From GCA-2705995 sp965661625 (lineage in GTDB: Bacteria; Bacteroidota; Bacteroidia; Flavobacteriales_G; Salibacteraceae): a DNA stretch of 64,000 bases. The notes under the pieces are model-generated. The model was not told the origin of the DNA and searched no databases. It saw nothing but the letters and a program-made list of their open reading frames with translations. The translations under genes and the position numbers were made by a program. Shown here in pieces: positions 62,739-64,000 of this stretch (position 1 is the first letter of the stretch; each line of letters opens with the position of its first letter). Location: the NCBI GenBank assembly GCA_965661625.1, contig CBFIEM010000007.1:101018-165017 (forward strand), given 5' to 3'.

Positions 62739-63839
62739 ATGAAAGAAAATGCATTTGGAGATCAATTGGTCTTATCAACTTTTGGTGAATCACATGGCAT
62801 TGCAATTGGCGGTATTTTGAGTGGTTTGCCAGCTGGGGTGACGATTGATGAAGAATTAATCCAGCAGGAGTTGGATCGGCGCAAACCAGGACAGTCACAT
62901 GTTACTACGGCTCGGAAGGAGTCTGACTCCATAACCCTACTCAGTGGTGTCTTTGAAGGAGTTTCAACAGGAGCGCCTATAGGTTTTATCATGTACAACA
63001 AGGATCAGCGTTCAACAGATTACTCGGAACTTAAGGACGTTTATAGACCTTCTCACGCCGATTACGTTTACGATCAGAAATTTGGTATTCGGGATTTTAG
63101 AGGAGGAGGCAGAAGTAGTGCTCGTGAAACGGCAAATTGGGTAGCAGCTGGAGCAATTGCTAAACAGTTTGTTGGACAATTTGGAGTTCGTGCAACCGCC
63201 TACACCAGCGCAGTTGGGCCTATTGAAATGGAGCACCATCCGAGTTCTGTTATAACATCCAATGTTGAAGTAAACCTAGTTCGATGCCCCGATGCTGAGG
63301 TAGCAAAGCAAATGATTAGCATTATTGAACAGGCTGCTCATGAAGGTGATAGTCTAGGTGGACAAATCAGGCTAGTTATTGATAATGTTCCTGTCGGTTT
63401 AGGAGAACCTATATTTGATAAGCTACATGCCCGTTTATCACATGCAATGATGACCATTAACGCTGTCAAAGGTGTTTCATTTGGAAGTGGTTTTGCTGCC
63501 GCTGAAATGCTCGGATCAGAGCACAACGATGAGTTTATTGAGACCGATGGAGTTGTTGCTACACGATCTAATCATTCAGGTGGAATTCAAGGAGGCATCT
63601 CAAATGGGCAGCAAGTGGTTGTGGATATAGCCTTTAAGCCAGTTGCAACAATAGGCAAAGCTCAACAAACACTATCGAAAAAAGGTGTACCTGTGACCTT
63701 GGAAGCAAAAGGTAGACATGACCCTTGTGTAGTTCCACGGGCAGTTCCTATTGTTGAAGGAATGGCAGCTTTAGTTATTGCTGACTTCATGTTGATCAAT
63801 CAGCTAAGGGCGAACGGAAAGATAAAGTCGGGAAGGTGA
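62739..63839 (+). CDS. aroC: Chorismate synthase
   Basis: 366 residues from the ATG at 62739; a longer frame from 62649 adds 30 residues without family character. Signatures: TFGESHGIAIGGILSGLPAGV, RRKPGQSHVTTARKESD, RDFRGGGRSSARETANWVAAGA and GVVATRSNHSGGIQGGISNG. It makes chorismate from EPSP with reduced FMN, the last common step of aromatic amino acid synthesis. A TTACTTTG box ends five bases before the ATG, a near match to the local promoter form. Confidence 0.96.
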   Translation: MKENAFGDQLVLSTFGESHGIAIGGILSGLPAGVTIDEELIQQELDRRKPGQSHVTTARKESDSITLLSGVFEGVSTGAPIGFIMYNKDQRSTDYSELKDVYRPSHADYVYDQKFGIRDFRGGGRSSARETANWVAAGAIAKQFVGQFGVRATAYTSAVGPIEMEHHPSSVITSNVEVNLVRCPDAEVAKQMISIIEQAAHEGDSLGGQIRLVIDNVPVGLGEPIFDKLHARLSHAMMTINAVKGVSFGSGFAAAEMLGSEHNDEFIETDGVVATRSNHSGGIQGGISNGQQVVVDIAFKPVATIGKAQQTLSKKGVPVTLEAKGRHDPCVVPRAVPIVEGMAALVIADFMLINQLRANGKIKSGR

Positions 63840-63876
63840 ATGTATAAATCCTTTGTCTGACGCTTTAAGTCTACAC

Positions 63877-64000
63877 CTATCGAATCAACTGAACAGAACC
63901 AAACTTTTCGATGGTTTCATTGTCTGAATCAATTGGACGTAAAAAGAGCCGGTATGAATAGGCACCTACAGGAGCAGGCTCTCCGTTAAATAGGCCGTTC
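63877..64000 (-). CDS. 3' end of a T9SS type B (gliding motility-associated) surface protein
   Basis: Only the last 40 codons lie in the window. The residues NGLFNGEPAPVGAYSYRL, FLRPIDSDNETIEKFGSVQLIR agree with the end of the type B sorting domain, in which an 'NG..AP.G.Y.Y' segment is followed by a final 'G.V.LIR' strand. The rest of the gene is outside the right edge. Its stop converges on aroC with a 37-base gap. Confidence 0.7.
   Translation of the reverse strand, partial: NGLFNGEPAPVGAYSYRLFLRPIDSDNETIEKFGSVQLIR

Overview
The window reads as a chromosomal segment of a Bacteroidota bacterium, most likely Flavobacteriales (Cryomorphaceae/Schleiferiaceae-like; the family is an inference). 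The signs are type IX secretion (T9SS) sorting domains of both type A and type B, a PorP/SprF protein, DUF5683 and DUF4301 proteins, the order parA-parB-DUF5683-dapB-lepB, a fused ccoN-ccoO, and promoters of the Bacteroidota form TTG-N18/19-TAnnTTTG. I see no rRNA, tRNA, CRISPR array, insertion sequence or prophage. Most of the window is ordinary core genome, with several large secreted surface proteins.

Layout. 1-5.4 kb: end of a response regulator gene, a non-coding stretch with a REP-like element, a small membrane protein, a large GT-C-like/TPR membrane protein, and a NarX/NarL-type two-component pair. 5.4-13.2 kb (minus strand): transaldolase, a 1157-residue T9SS type B surface protein, proline dehydrogenase, a small membrane protein and an M1 aminopeptidase lipoprotein. 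13.2-16.8 kb: PLP decarboxylase - hemN - universal stress protein operon behind an FNR-like box. 16.9-21.7 kb (minus): lepB, dapB, DUF5683, parB, parA. 21.9-26.6 kb: FMN reductase, a probable metal-uptake cluster (DUF4625 lipoprotein, Fur-family regulator, TonB receptor), a CheY-like protein and a lipocalin-like lipoprotein.

26.7-35.5 kb: a complete cbb3 oxidase locus (ccoI, ccoS, ccoNO, ccoQ, ccoP, ccoG, ccoH, a SafE/DsbD_2-like protein) with three FNR-like boxes. 35.5-38 kb: a GbsR/MarR regulator and a membrane protein sharing a palindromic operator, then a DUF4301 protein. 38-40 kb: a PNGase F-related T9SS cargo. 40-44.2 kb: aldo/keto reductase, membrane protein, aat, an unknown overlapping gene, and a ferredoxin reductase. 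44.2-47.4 kb: an AddA-like helicase/nuclease. 47.5-57.3 kb: subtilase T9SS cargo, di-haem peroxidase, a giant PKD-repeat adhesin broken by an in-frame TGA, and its translationally coupled PorP/SprF partner. 57.3-64 kb: uridine kinase, ChaN-like protein, DUF1579-like and META-domain proteins, a lectin-domain T9SS type B protein, chorismate synthase, and the 3' end of another T9SS type B protein.

Two themes join the genes. One is oxygen limitation: boxes of the form (C/T)TGA(C/T)-N4-(G/A)TCA lie in front of the microaerobic oxidase, its copper ATPase, and the operon carrying oxygen-independent haem synthesis and a stress protein. The other is surface export: five complete or broken T9SS cargo genes and one partial one, with a PorP/SprF anchor but no T9SS core gene. 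The most unusual single observation is the lone G-to-T-like change that turns a conserved PKD glycine codon into TGA at 52817-52819, cutting the adhesin off from its C-terminal export signal.
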